Source: Ochotona curzoniae | Taxonomy: Eukaryota > Chordata > Mammalia > Lagomorpha > Ochotonidae | DNA: 64,000 bases | Direction: 5' to 3' | NCBI RefSeq assembly: GCF_017591425.1 | Contig: NW_024465885.1 | Coordinates: 31,318,501 to 31,382,500 of the forward strand | Shown: piece by piece, positions 22,540-34,179 of the stretch | Layout: each line of letters starts with the position of its first letter | Position numbering within the stretch: the first letter of the stretch is position 1 | Notes under the pieces: model-generated | Seen by the model: the letters and a program-made list of their open reading frames with translations, nothing else | Database searches by the model: none | What the model was told of the DNA's origin: nothing | Translations under genes and position numbers: made by a program

Positions 22540-22883
22540 TTATTTATTTTTTTTTTTTTAAAGATTTATTTTTATTATTTTTTCATTGGAAAGGCGGATA
22601 TACAGAGAGGAGAGACAGAGAGGAAGATCTTCCGTCCGATGATTCACTCCCCAAGTGAGCGCAACGGGCCGATACTATGCCGATCCGAAGCCAGGAGCCT
22701 CTTCCGGGTCTCCCACGCGGGTGCAGGTTCCCAAAGCTTTGGGCTGTCCTCGACCGCTTTCCCAGGCCACAGGCAGGGAGCTGGAAGGGAAGCGGGGCTG
22801 CCGGGATTAGAACCGGCGCCCATATGGGATCCCGGGCGTGCTAGGCGAGGACCTTTAACCACTTGCGCCACCGCGCCGGGCCA
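22540..22883 (-). mobile_element. young full-length CSINE
   Basis: Near-consensus reverse copy from the T-rich tail to 'cgccaccgcgccgggcc', with 'agaaccggcgcccatatggg' intact. It is flanked by a perfect 17-bp target duplication, 'tgatgagtattttttat' (22523-22539 and 22884-22900). It creates most of the 240-codon frame at 22333-23055. Confidence 0.98.
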
Positions 22884-22900
22884 TGATGAGTATTTTTTAT

Positions 22901-25039
22901 ATAAACTAAAAATCAAATCAAAGCTTGGACCTCTCAAAGGCTCCTGTAGAGACCTTTTGGTTTCCTATGACATTTATATGAGGTGTTTTTGGAAAGTGCA
23001 TGGAAAATGCCTTTCTATGAGAAAAACTACACAGATTTTGTTTTGCACCAAATAAATCTACTTTCTGAAATGTTACTTTCTCCCTTCAGTGCACAGCATG
23101 TGTGTGCACACACGTGCACACGCACACACACACACACTGATTCACTTGTCTTCTCTAATCACACCATTCTGTATCCATTTGGGAAAGAAATTCCTTCCAT
23201 GCTTTGATGAAAAGAAACATGTCCCTGCCGACTTTGAGTGTCCTCTGCCCCACACTTTATTCACAGGTAGAAAGATGAGAAGGAAACAGCAAAACAAATG
23301 CAGCTTTGTGTGTCACTAGCTCAGCACCGCGCTGCCTTTCTTTCAGATGCAGGGCTGCCCTAGTGCATGGGACCCCTACATTTTCCTGTTCACTGGAAGA
23401 AGTGGTGAGGTAGCAGCAACTGTGGAGAGAAACTTAGCAGGAGGCCTAATACTGCCTTTTCTAGTTTCAGAACTACCTAATCAAGATGAAAGCAGGACAC
23501 CTGTCTTTGGTGCAAGTCGGCTGTTTAGTTAGTTCTGCAGTTAGTCTTGGGGAGATTTAGAGGTGTTCTAGCACCCAGGACTATGGAAAACTCTCGTAGG
23601 GGAGTGTGGGCTTTGGGTGGTCATGGCTGCAGTTGAGTGGTGTCTTTCTCTGAATTGAGGTAACTCTGTGGAGAGGCTTTTGAGTGATGATAGGAGGCTG
23701 TGAGGAGAGTATGAACAAAAGAGTTATTCAGTGATTTAACAACCTGCCATCATGTTTTCTAAAATGGCAGAGTATTAAATCTACTGAGGTCTGTGTGTAT
23801 CTTTTATGTGTTTCCCCAAACTCAGATTTTAAATAATTGACCAATAGAGTTAAGAAAATAAAAGGATAATCAGCATGGAGATCATTAAAGAGTAGCGATA
23901 AAATACTCATTAAAAACACAGAAAAATTCAAAATAGTTTAAGAGTGTCTTGTGTCTGCAGAGATCATGAAAAGCAGAGCAAGTGTGAGTTGTTCAGTGGC
24001 AACCTGTCTCTGTCATTATCCCATTCATTTCATTAAATAACAATTGTTCATCGCCACCAAAGGAAAGACAAAATCTTAGAATAAAATCCAATTACATTGG
24101 TTGAATAAATTGTGTCTTATTAGACAGCTTACCATTCTATCTTTACATTTCTCATTTTCCATGCAGATGTGAAACTGTCCCCTGGACCAGCCGCTGGGAG
24201 TTGTGCTGTAGATGGCCTGACTTCTGCATGGGCGAATCACTGTCAAGTTGCTTCTACCACAGCCTTCTCCCCAGATACTTTTCCTTGATATAAGGATGTG
24301 TGGAAGTGACAAAGTATCAAAGCTTAATCAATACACAGGTAATACATGGCTGCGTGTAATCAGAGTCAGATTGATGTGGCTATCCTTTCTTTTTTTGACA
24401 GAGATAAGCATAAAAATAGTTTCCTGTAAAAGCATCTTAAAGTTTTTTTCTTAAAGGAAACCACATTTCCTTTCTATCTTCCTAGTTTGGCTCTGTTGTT
24501 CATGCAGGAACTGTGGTGGTTGTACACTGCAGATATATTAACATTGACTTGTAGAAGTTAGGTCCAGTACATACTAAATTCAATTGTGCTTTTTAAAGGT
24601 GAGAAAATACCTCAATAGTGGCAAAGGAGAATTACAATACAGCTTCCTTAACCCCCTGACTCATTGAAAATTCTTCTGCCTTCATCACTTTTTCAAGTCA
24701 ATTGCCTGTTTCCCAGGATATGTCTTTTCCTTTTACATTGCTTGTGCTTTGCTTTAAAGATCCCACACCCTGTAATTAGTTGTGCCTTGGCTTTCTTCCA
24801 CCTTCTGCCTACTGACTATCTTCTCCTTTTATCTAGGTCAGCGATTTCCTGATTTTGTTTTGGTGACCTTTGGTAGCAACTGAATTATGAGGCCTTGACC
24901 TTCTAAACAGTCTGAGTTTAGTTTTCTTCATAGGAACAGTTACAGAAGGGATCGAAAACAATAAGTTTAAAGCTACAGAATTTGTTTTTTTCCTCCACAC
25001 AACATTTAGAGTAACTTTTCAAATTTCTTGTTTATCCTA
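22901..25039. other. intergenic sequence with a (CA)n
   Basis: Contains a CA/CG-interrupted CA run at 23101-23137; otherwise no repeat or gene recognised. Frames at 23347-23532 and 24664-24852 are short and without motifs. Confidence 0.45.
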
Positions 25040-25890
25040 CAAGTGAAATTTTATCTGGGATGTGGAACGGGCCAGTCTAGTAGTCCTCAGAACCTACTGA
25101 GAGCTGGGTCCAGGGGTGGGCCAGGCTGGGCTAGACTGTAGCATCCAGTGGTGAGAACCAGAATGAGTGTGGGGTAGTCAGGCTAGGCCATAGTACCTGC
25201 TGGTGAGTGCCAGGACTGGGGGCAGGCATGTCAGGCTGGGCCACAGCACCTGTTGGCACAAGTGGAATCTGGGGCTGGGAGGGGGCTTGGCAAGGGAATT
25301 TGTGGAACCTCCCTACTAAGTCACAGCTTCTGCTGGTGAGTGTGACAACTGGGGCTGGGCTGGGCCTGGTCAGGCCAGGCCAGGCCAGGCTGGACTGCAG
25401 AACCTATCAGCATATATATGAGCTGTGTCTGGGAACAGGCTTGGTCAGCCAATAGAGCTTGGAAAGATTTTCTCAACCTGGTGGAACAAAGCTGATTATG
25501 TCTTAGTACTATGAAAATCACTCAAATAACACCCTTGGAACACTTTTCCTCACATCAAGGTCTCTAAGGCATCATCAGATGACTGTTCCTCCATCCCTAG
25601 ATGCTGATGTAGTTTGACAGCAAGGAGCAGGCCCCTACTCTGTCAGCAGACACAGGAGGAAAAAAAAGGAGCTGAAGCATTTGTCCCACCCATCTTCCTC
25701 CATACCTCGATTCCTACCCTAATTGAAGACCCACACGAGTGTGCAGCCCTCTCAGTTACATAAACATTATTAAAAATAAACGAATAAAAGGGAGGAGGTG
25801 GGAGGGAAGAATCTTATGTTCTTTGTTTATATCTCTGAGCTACATGCTCTTGTTATATTTATAAAGAAAAAAGGGAACAAAATAAATTTC
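25040..25890 (+). mobile_element. GC-rich array plus L1-like 3' end (sense copy)
   Basis: 25070-25450 carries 4-6 units of the GC-rich array in the opposite orientation to 19-21 kb ('gtcaggctgggccacagcacc', 'ctgctggtgagtg'). It passes directly into ~430 bp ending 'gggaggaggtgggagggaag' and 'ttgttatatttataaag', which resembles a lagomorph L1 3' end. No ORF lies between. Confidence 0.55.
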
Positions 25891-26349
25891 ATCTGTTGGA
25901 GAGGTGTTTTCTCAGTTTCCTTTTCCAGTCACAAATTGATCTAAGTTTCATATCCTATTTTCAGCCATGCTCTGCTTACTCCATGTTGTCCATTTGCTTA
26001 TTTATTTATATTATTGCTCTGGTTGTTTTCCTAGTTTTTACTCCCAATGTAGAATGAATCATACTTTTTTCTACTTTCCTCTCATATCTCATCTACAGCA
26101 ATTCTCATGTAGTCTCTTATAGTTTTTTTTTTGCATGTTTCCTATGGACTTTTAAAATTGAGAATGATGGAAGTATCTGTTATAAAAAAGGGAGTTTCAG
26201 TGTCTTGAAAGGATTGAAGCAATTAGCCTTAAATAATATCTGAATTTTCATATAATTTAAAAAAGGAAATGGTTTTACTTCCTCTCAGATTCTTCTAAGT
26301 GCAGTTTTCTAAGTCAGTGAAGAAATGCAAGCTCACATTTCAATATATA
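25891..26349. other. intergenic sequence, nothing recognised
   Basis: T/A-rich DNA without SINE or coding landmarks. Confidence 0.45.
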
Positions 26350-26690
26350 CTTAATTATTTTTTTCACTTTATTTGGAAATCCATCTATCTACTTACCTAC
26401 TAACTTGCCACATTGGTCTGCTTATCTACCTTTCTATTTGGAAATCTTTTTCAACTGGCTCACTTCACAAACACCTCTAATAGCCAGCGCGGGACCAGAT
26501 GAAATCCAGGAGTTAGGAACTCAACCCATGTCTCCTGTGTGGGTGGCAAGAATCCAAATACTTGAGCCATGACCCGCTAGCTCTCATAGTATACATCAGC
26601 AGGAAGCTACAATGAGAAATGGAGTCTGCACTCAGCTGCATTCTGATATGAGATGTGGGCATTACAAGTGGTCTTTTAAGAAACACTGTG
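26350..26690 (-). mobile_element. old CSINE, interrupted at its head by a younger SINE
   Basis: Reverse copy: 'catgtctcctgtgtgggtgg', 'atacttgagccatgacccgc' and 'gcaggaagctacaatgagaa'. It ends at the target duplication of the next SINE. Confidence 0.75.
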
Positions 26691-26972
26691 GTGGGCACAG
26701 CGTGGTAGCTTCGCAGCTAAAGTCCTCTCCTTCTAGGCGCCTGGGAAAGCAGTCGAGAATAGCCCAAAAGCCTTGGGACCCTGCACCTGCATGGGAGACC
26801 CAGAAGAGGCTCTGGGCTCCCGGCTTTGGATTGGCACAATTCTGGCCATTGCGGCTGCTTGAGGAGTGAATCAACAGATAGAAGATCTTCCTCTCTCTTT
26901 CTTCTCCTCCTCTACATATATCAATAAAAATCAATAAATCTTACCAAAAAAAAAAAAAGAAAGAAAGAAAGA
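26691..26972 (+). mobile_element. CSINE with internal deletion
   Basis: Plus-orientation copy with a normal head and 3' half, but 'ctccttctaggcg' runs directly into 'cctgggaaagcagtcgag'. That removes the segment holding the tRNA-like B box and the 'ccatccagctccctgc' block. The A-tail ends in (GAAA)n. It is flanked by a 13-bp duplication, 'aagaaacactgtg' (26678-26690, 26973-26985). Confidence 0.95.
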
Positions 26973-26989
26973 AAGAAACACTGTGTCAA

Positions 26990-28130
26990 AAGGCAACCTG
27001 CATTTGTATTTATGATAGTTTTATCTGTGGTCAACATTGGCCGTTAGTTGCACAATGAAGATAACTCCTATCAGTTTCACAATTCTATAATTATGTTTGC
27101 TTGATGTATTGAATCTTTTATACTAGATGTGTGTATATACAATGAATATTAAATTCACCTGCTGATCTGTATTACAGTGACCTTTTTTATGTAGCTGTAA
27201 GTATTTATACTTTTGGTTTCCTTTTTAAATAATGTATCTTTTTCCATGTCCTTGATTTCAGTCTATGTATGGGTTATTGGTGAAGTTTCTTGTGGACAGC
27301 ATGTCTCTGTCTTCTGTAAACACAGCTAGTTTGCACCTCTCAATGATAGAATTTAATGCGTATGCTCATACATATATATATATACACACACACACATACT
27401 GCCTACATACAACATTGTAATTGATACAGAAAAGCATTCTCCTGCTGGTCTGTTTCTTTTCTGATTATCTGTAGTACTTGCTCTTTTATTCCTCTTGTTC
27501 ATCTTTGTGGTTTGGCAGTTTTCTGTATTAACAGAATTTTCTGTAATAACAGGGCCTCAAATCACATCATTTTTCTCGTGTATCTACTGTAGAGGTTTGA
27601 ACTTTCACATGTTTCACATGGTCATCATTATTCTTTCACTCTGCTTGTATAATTGCCTTATGCATTTCTGAAGTGGTGAATTCCTTGAGAATGTTCTGGT
27701 TTGCTATGGAGTTGCTTCATTTTCTGAAGGAGAGTTTTACAGGGTATAGTATTCTTGGCTTGATTTTTTTTTTCTTGCAAGGTTTTGGATATTTCATTAT
27801 AGTCTTTCCTGGAGTATAAGGTTGCTATGTAGAAATCTGATGTTTTAACTGTAAAAAGATTCTCAGTGACTTAATGCATTTCTTTTGCTGTTTCCTCAGG
27901 TTGATTCTATTAGAGATTTTTTTGGGATTCTTGGAACTTAAGGTTGAATTTTTCCTAAAGTTTTTAAGTTTTCAGGAAATTATTTTATTGAGTAGGCTTT
28001 TTATGCCTTTTCATTCTCTTCCTCATGTGTAGGATCATTAAGATTGACCTTGGTGAATTGCTGGTTGCTAAATGCAGTGAGCATTTTAAAATTCCTACTG
28101 TTTAAGTCACCTTTGGCAGAACTTTAGTTC
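26990..28130 (-). mobile_element. ancient L1-like fragment
   Basis: 'gaagtttcttgtggacagcat', 'gtatagtattcttggcttga', 'tgtagaaatctgatgtttta' and 'aaattattttattgagtagg' resemble a sequence seen in antisense within old mammalian L1M elements. Highly diverged; family and orientation are uncertain. Confidence 0.5.
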
Positions 28131-28199
28131 ACTGAGTCCAATTGAATTTTGTATTCCTTGAACCCAAAGCTTTGTGAGCTTGGTGGAGTTCCTAGCACA

Positions 28200-29560
28200 T
28201 AACCAAATCCCTTGCAGAAATAAGAAGCAGGACCCCCACCTGTTACCTACACAAAAATCAGCTCTAAATGGATCAAGGACTTCAATCTGCAGCCAGAAAC
28301 CATCAAACTACTAGATGAAAACATAGGAAGCACGTTACAAGATATAGGCATTGATGAAGACCTCTTAGGAAAGTTATCAAAATCACAGGCAAGTAAGGCC
28401 AAAATAAACAAACGGGACTACATCAAACTAAGACTCTTCTGTACCACAAAGGAAACAGCCAAGCTAGATAAGAGGCAACTAGCAGAATGCAAGAAAAGTC
28501 TTTCTACATTATACAACATTTAGGGGACTAATATCCAAGATCTAAAAGGAGCTTGAGAAACTCAGCAACGCTGTGAAGAAATGGGTGAAGGAAAATGAGC
28601 AGGAATTTTTCAAAAGAACAAATTTAAATGGCTAATAGATACACACACAAAACAAATTGTTCAGGCTCCTTAGCTGCTAGGGAAACACAAATAAAAACCA
28701 CAGAGGGTGCATGTAACTCCAGTGAGAATGGTCTATATACAGAAATCTACAAACAACACCTGCTGGCAAGGATGAGAGACAAAGGTACCTTCCTTCACTG
28801 TTGGTAGAAGTGTAGGTTAGTACAATCAGTATGGAGAGTGCTAAGAGGACTGAAAATTGTTCTACTGTATGACACAGATATCCCATTCCTGGATATATAT
28901 CCACCTGAAATAAAAATATGAGAAAGCAACCCGCATGTTTCTATTTATAGCAGCACAATCCATAATAGCGAAGGCATAGAAACACTCCAGATGCCTGTCA
29001 AATGAAGAATGGATAAAAACTGGTGCATCTACTCCATGAAATACTTCAGAGACATTAAAAAAAATGAAGTCCTACCACTTGCAGCAAACTTTCCAACTGC
29101 AGTTTATTAGCCTCAGTGAAATAAGCTAGTCCCAAAAAGACAAATAGCGTCTATTCTCTATGCAATAAGGCAACCTTCATGCAAAATGCAAAGCAGATAT
29201 GTAGGTAAATAAGTATATGTTTTACATGAGGAACTGTATAATGGAGGTTAGCATTTCCATGGGGAGTGGAAAGTGAAGATATGTTGGCAGTAGGCATCTC
29301 TAGTCTAGAATGACAGGACTCCCAATGAAAGTTAAATATACCTTGAAAATGATAGCAGATTTTCTACCATTCCTTATACCTACATGCCACGATGCAATTA
29401 AACTCAACTTTAACATTCTATACTATACTATACTATACTAATACTAATACTAATACTATACTATACTATACCATTCTACACTATGCTATACTACTCTAAA
29501 AACAGTAGAATATGGTAGGAAGGGGAAATAGGGAGGCAGGAAAAGGAGGGGAGAATTCTT
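28200..29560 (+). mobile_element. L1 3' portion (ORF2 end and 3' UTR), decayed
   Basis: Sense L1 landmarks: 'aatggatcaaggacttcaat', 'aaacgggactacatcaaact', 'ttaggggactaatatccaag', 'gaagaaatgggtgaagg', 'tccataatagcgaaggcata' and 'gatgcctgtcaaatgaagaa'. ORF2 has many stops. The 3' UTR ends near 'gggaaatagggaggcagga'. Confidence 0.92.
29424..29480. repeat. (ACTAT)n / (ACTAAT)n microsatellite
   Basis: Alternating blocks of 'actat' and 'actaat' units within the L1 3' UTR. Confidence 0.92.
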
Positions 29561-29856
29561 GTTCTCTGTAATTCATCAGCATCAACATCACTCGGATACT
29601 TGTCAGGTGTAACGATTGTTGGGCTGCACCCAAGGGTTACATTTTCAGGAAATTCTGGAGATGAGTCTCAGTAACGTGGATTTTTGATAAAATTCAAAAT
29701 TAGAAAATGAAGAGTCTTAATTTATCTTCAGAATCTTGCTGTAGGTTTCAGTTAAGCTAAGGCCATTACATAGTTCTGAAGGTTAACTTAGATAATGCAG
29801 TTGTTCTCTAAGTTGTGCATTTATAGAAACTGATTTCATATGATCCTGAGGTGGAG

Positions 29857-30475
29857 AGGAATGGCACTTGGCATAGTGGTTAAGATAACACTTGGGGGTC
29901 CAGTGTAGTAGCCTAGTGGCTCAAGTTCTCACCTTGAACGCACTGGATCCCATAGGGGTACCAATTCTAATCCTGGCTGCTCCATTTCCCATCCAGCTCC
30001 CTGCTTGTGGCTGGGAAAGCAGTAGAGGATGGCCCAAAGCCTTGAAGCTCTGTGCCCCTTGGGAGATTCAGAGGAAGCTCCTGGCTTTAGATTGACGCAG
30101 CTACGGTGGTTGTGGCCACTTGGTGAGTAGACCAGCAGATGGAAGATCTTTCTCTTTGTCTCCCCTTGTCTCTGTATAACTTCCTTTCCAAAAAAAAAAA
30201 TCTAAACAATAATAAAGATCCCAATTGTAATGCCCACATTCTGTGTTGGAGTGCCTTGGTTTGAAACCCTGTTCCATTTTCAGTTGCAGCTTCTTGCTCA
30301 CGAAACCTGGGAGGCGGCACGTGATGGCTTAAGCAGAGTTCCTTACATGCATACAGGAGAGCTGGATTGAGGTTAGGCTCTTGGTTTCAGCTTGGCTCAG
30401 CTGTTGCATGTGCTTGGTGAGTGAACCAGCAGAGGAAAATCACTTTCAAATAAATGAAATAAAAAGTTAAAAAAA
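29857..30475 (+). mobile_element. old CSINE split by a younger CSINE
   Basis: The left part 'ggcacttggcatagtggtta' and the right part 'ggcggcacgtgatggctta' ... 'gtgagtgaaccagcagagg' with a 'caaataaatgaaataaa' tail flank the copy at 29897-30215. Consistent with nesting; more than one old SINE may be involved. Confidence 0.65.
29897..30215 (+). mobile_element. CSINE nested in an older SINE
   Basis: 'gtccagtgtagtagcctagtg', 'ggatcccataggggtacc', 'ccctgcttgtggctgggaaag', 'gcagatggaagatctttctc' and an A-rich tail at 30189-30200. Confidence 0.93.
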
Positions 30476-30768
30476 ATCGGGAGGAATCACAGACATGAAG
30501 TTGGGGGTAACAGAATTCTCTGTTACAAAGTTAGAGAGAGCAGCTAACTGATTGAGGCTGAAATGTAATTTGTTCACAGGGCAGAGAACACCCAGAAGGC
30601 TGCAAAACCGAGTAGGAACAAAGACAATTAATCCTGTACTAGATGCACAGTCACAAAGCAATGGGCACTGAATGGCATACATCAGTTTGCTCGCAGAGTT
30701 CGCCGAATCCTTGCTGTTTGCACTGACAGACATGAATATCAACACGACTCTGTCCTACCCAGTTTCTT

Positions 30769-31107
30769 TCTTTTTTTTTTTTTTAAGATTTATTTTATTT
30801 TTATTGGAAAGGCGGATATACAGAGAGGAGAGACAGAGGGGAAGATCTTCTGTCCAATGTTTCACTTTCCAGGCGGCCACAACGGCTGGAGCTGAGCCAA
30901 TCCGAAGCCAGGAGCCTCTTCCGGGTCTCCCACGTGGGTGCAGGTTCCCAAAGCTTTGGGCCGTCCTCGACTGCTTTCCCGGGCCACAGGCAGGGAGCAG
31001 GAAGGGAGCAGGAAGGGAAGCGGGGCTGCCGGGATAGAACCCGCGCCCGTATGGGATCCCGGGCGTGCAAGGCGAGGACCTTAACCACTGCGCCACCGCG
31101 CCAGGCC
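30769..31107 (-). mobile_element. young full-length CSINE
   Basis: Near-consensus reverse copy with a perfect 19-bp target duplication, 'ctgtcctacccagtttctt' (30750-30768 and 31108-31126). A 'gagcaggaaggga' duplication near 30997-31016 is private to this copy. It accounts for overlapping 95-141 codon frames. Confidence 0.98.
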
Positions 31108-31126
31108 CTGTCCTACCCAGTTTCTT

Positions 31127-32110
31127 CACTTCCCTGCTTAGAGCGGAGGGCCCTGGATGCAATGTAGTTTTAGATAGCAAGTCCTGCTCTTAGAGGTGAG
31201 GGAGGTTTATATCATCCAAATTTGGGACTGGGATTCAGATATGAAGGGACAGGAAGTAAAACACACAAAACAACAACAAAGAGAACACAAAAGCCTCCCC
31301 TAAAAGAAAACTGAACAAGAAAGAAAAATCTATTGACAAAAACTTGTAAGTTATTTGCAATTTTTAGGAAAAGACCTAAAACATTAGACTTCCACCAAAC
31401 AAAACCTTTTAAAACATTTTTGTGAATCTACAATCTCATTAAATACATTGCATAAAGAAGGCATTTTTCTGCCTGTAGTTTCCCTCAAATTTCAAGCAAC
31501 ACAGTGACTCACCTATCTGCCACCCTTCAAGATACCTGAAAACAATGCTGGGTCCTGTAATAACATTAGAAAATACAAACAAAGAAACCATTTTGTCAAG
31601 TTTGGAAATCCCCAAGAGGCCAAGAAACTAAGTGGCAACAGAACTTAGTAAATTCAGGTTTGGAAAATTTAACATAAATTTCCTTTAATGGCATAAAGTA
31701 CTTAAAGCTCAATGCGAGAACATCAGCTGTGCTCTGGAACTCTTTTGAAACCAGATTTTCTGGGTCTTCACTTCCTTTCCACAAAGTAGTATGACTTGAA
31801 CTGTTAAATAACTCAAGAAACTTTCAAGAATGATTAAGCTTCTTCCAACACTCCATTAGATAAGTGCTTCAGCTCTCAAATCTTCCTTATTTTGTAATAT
31901 GTCCTTGGTCTTTTGTACAGTTGTCTTTGTTTTCTAGTTTAAATTATTACCACCAAAAACCAAATTACTTTAAAAACTATTCATTGGAAAATGGCAATTA
32001 AATACTAGGGTTCATAAATGCGAACCACAGTTGATACTGATTACTCTTCTCCTCCTATTTTCATTCCTATTTTCACTTGATCTTAGCCAACAAGCGGAAC
32101 AGGAATGCCT
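31127..32110. other. intergenic sequence, nothing recognised
   Basis: AT-rich unique-looking stretch. No coding or repeat signature seen. Confidence 0.45.
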
Positions 32111-32120
32111 CATTACTATT

Positions 32121-32468
32121 TTTAAAAATATTTTATTTTCATTAGACAGTCATATGTATGGAGAGGAGAAGATACAGAGAGAAAGATTTTCTGTCCGATG
32201 ATTCACTCATTCCCCAAACGGCCCCAGTGGCCAGAGCTAAGCTGATCTGAAGCCAGGAGCCCAGTGTCTTTTCTGGGTCTCCCACCAGGGTGCAGGATCC
32301 CAAGGCTTTGGGCCGTCCTTGACTGCATTTCCAGGCCACAAGCAGGGAGCTGGATGGGAAGCAGGGACATGGAGCTTCCAGGACTACAACCCATGCCCAT
32401 ATGGGATCCCGGGCGTGCAAGGAGAGGACTTTAGCTGCTAGGCTAAGCTACACTACTGTGCCAGACTC
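32121..32468 (-). mobile_element. CSINE
   Basis: Reverse copy with 'gaaagattttctgtccgatg', 'gatgggaagcagggacatgg' and head 'ctactgtgccagact'. Likely target duplication 'cattactattt' at 32111-32121 and 32478-32488. Confidence 0.95.
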
Positions 32469-32904
32469 TGGAGTTTTCATTACTATTTAGAAAGCCAACC
32501 TAAATACATTTGTAACTGCTTTGTTCATTGCCACCAATTGAAAATATGAATGTCTGACAGGTGGTTTGATACAGAATATAGTATAATCACACAATAGACT
32601 ATTAGTCTACAAAAACAGGAAGTGAACCGTGTTGATCCTTGCACTAACATGAATTTCAAAAGCATTCAGTTCAGTGAAAAAAGTCAAATAGATAATGGTA
32701 TACACTATTAGGCTACACTTGTATAAAGCTCTAAAGCAGACACATGCAAATCAGTGACAAAGAACAATGAGTGAAAGATGGGGACAGAAGAGATCCATAT
32801 AGGAGCCAAATAAGTGGTGGCTACACAACTATGTAAATTTCACCCCAGTAATACTCCTAAAACCTGTGTATTTAATGCACAGAAAGTATATCCCAATTTA
32901 TTTT

Positions 32905-33168
32905 AAAAATGGCTACTATGACTGTCGAGATACTCCATTTGTTGGTTCAATTTCCTAGATGGCTGAAATGGCCAGGGATGGGTCAAGATGAAGTCAGGAG
33001 CCAGGCACTTAATCCAGTTTATCCACATGGGTAGGAGGAATCCAAGCACTGGAGCTGTCACTTCCTGCCTTTGAAGAAGTACATTAACAGGCAGCTACAT
33101 TGGAAATGGAGGTGTTGGAACTTGACGGATACGCTGATATGGGATTTGGGCATCCGAAGCTGTGCCTT
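32905..33168 (-). mobile_element. old CSINE
   Basis: 'ccatttgttggttcaatttcc', 'aagtcaggagccaggcact' and 'gcagctacattggaaatgg', in reverse orientation and diverged. Confidence 0.8.
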
Positions 33169-33193
33169 TATTTATTTTTAAGATTCTCATTTT

Positions 33194-33520
33194 TTTTTAA
33201 GATTTATTTTTATTATTTTTTATTGGAAAGGCAGAGATACAGAGAGGAGAGACAGAGAGGAAGATCTTCCGTCCGATGATTCACTCCCCAAGTGAGCGCA
33301 ACGGGCTGATACTATGCTGATCCGAAGCCAGGAGCCTCTTCCGGGTCTCCCACGCGGGTGCAGGTTCCCAAAGCTTTGGGCCGTCCTTGACTGCTTTCCC
33401 AGGCCACAGGCAGGGAGCTGGAAGGGAAGCGGGGCTGCCGGGATTAGAACCGGCGTCCACATGGGATCCTGGGCGTGCAAGGCGAGGACCTTTAACCACT
33501 TGCGCCACCGCGCCGGGCCC
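33194..33520 (-). mobile_element. young full-length CSINE
   Basis: Near-consensus reverse copy, very similar to those at 22.5 and 51.4 kb. Flanked by a near-perfect 14-bp duplication, 'aaga(t/c)tctcatttt' (33180-33193, 33521-33534). Confidence 0.97.
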
Positions 33521-33600
33521 AAGACTCTCATTTTAAAAACACTTGTTCTCAACACATTCAATATAGTTCAGATACAATCCTAAGAATATAATTGTATTCT

Positions 33601-33908
33601 TGGGGCCAGTGTGATGGCTCCTCTGCCTGTAAGACCCAGCATTCCAAATGGGCTCTGATTCGAGTCCTGCTTGCTTTGCTTCCCATCAAGCTTCCTGCTT
33701 ATGGCCTGGGAAAGCAGTGGAGGAGGGCCTAGTTACTTGGAACCCCATACCAGCATTGTAAGCCTGGAAGAAGGTCCTGACTCCATGCCTCAGATCTGGT
33801 CAGTTCTGACAGTTGCAGACATTTGGGTAGTGAACCAGTGGATGGAAAATTTTCCTGTCTGCCTTTGTCTGCTATTTTGCTTTTCCAATAAAATATATAT
33901 ATATATGT
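33601..33908 (+). mobile_element. CSINE with (TA)n tail
   Basis: 'ggggccagtgtgatggctcc', 'ttatggcctgggaaagcagt', 'agtgaaccagtggatggaaa' and tail 'ccaataaaatatatatatat'. This is the last repeat before the gene's 3' UTR tract. Confidence 0.9.
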
Positions 33909-34179
33909 TTCAAACTAGAATATAATGATATTCTCAGGCTGTCTAACCACTGTAACAAATAGGTGCCTTTACTCTAATGAATCCCATACACATCCAATGA
34001 GTCACCCAGTGTTTCTGGAGTTTGGGGACATGGTGAATATTAAGAATCATAGATAAGACAGGATTTTCACAAAAATTAATTCTAAGTATGGATTCCTAAG
34101 CTAGTAAAACAAAATCTTTCATTATACAGGTGAACCATGTAAAAGAACTGATATCTAAAAAAAAAATCCACTGAAACTA

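Noticed and set aside
22333..23055. 240-codon plus-strand frame, the longest in the window
   Set aside because: Most of it is the reverse strand of a young CSINE with read-through into flanks; residues such as the FRVSHAGAGSQSF run recur at every SINE of this orientation.
28200..29560. Possible functional reverse-transcriptase gene
   Set aside because: Only the end of L1 ORF2 is present and it is interrupted by many stops and frameshifts.
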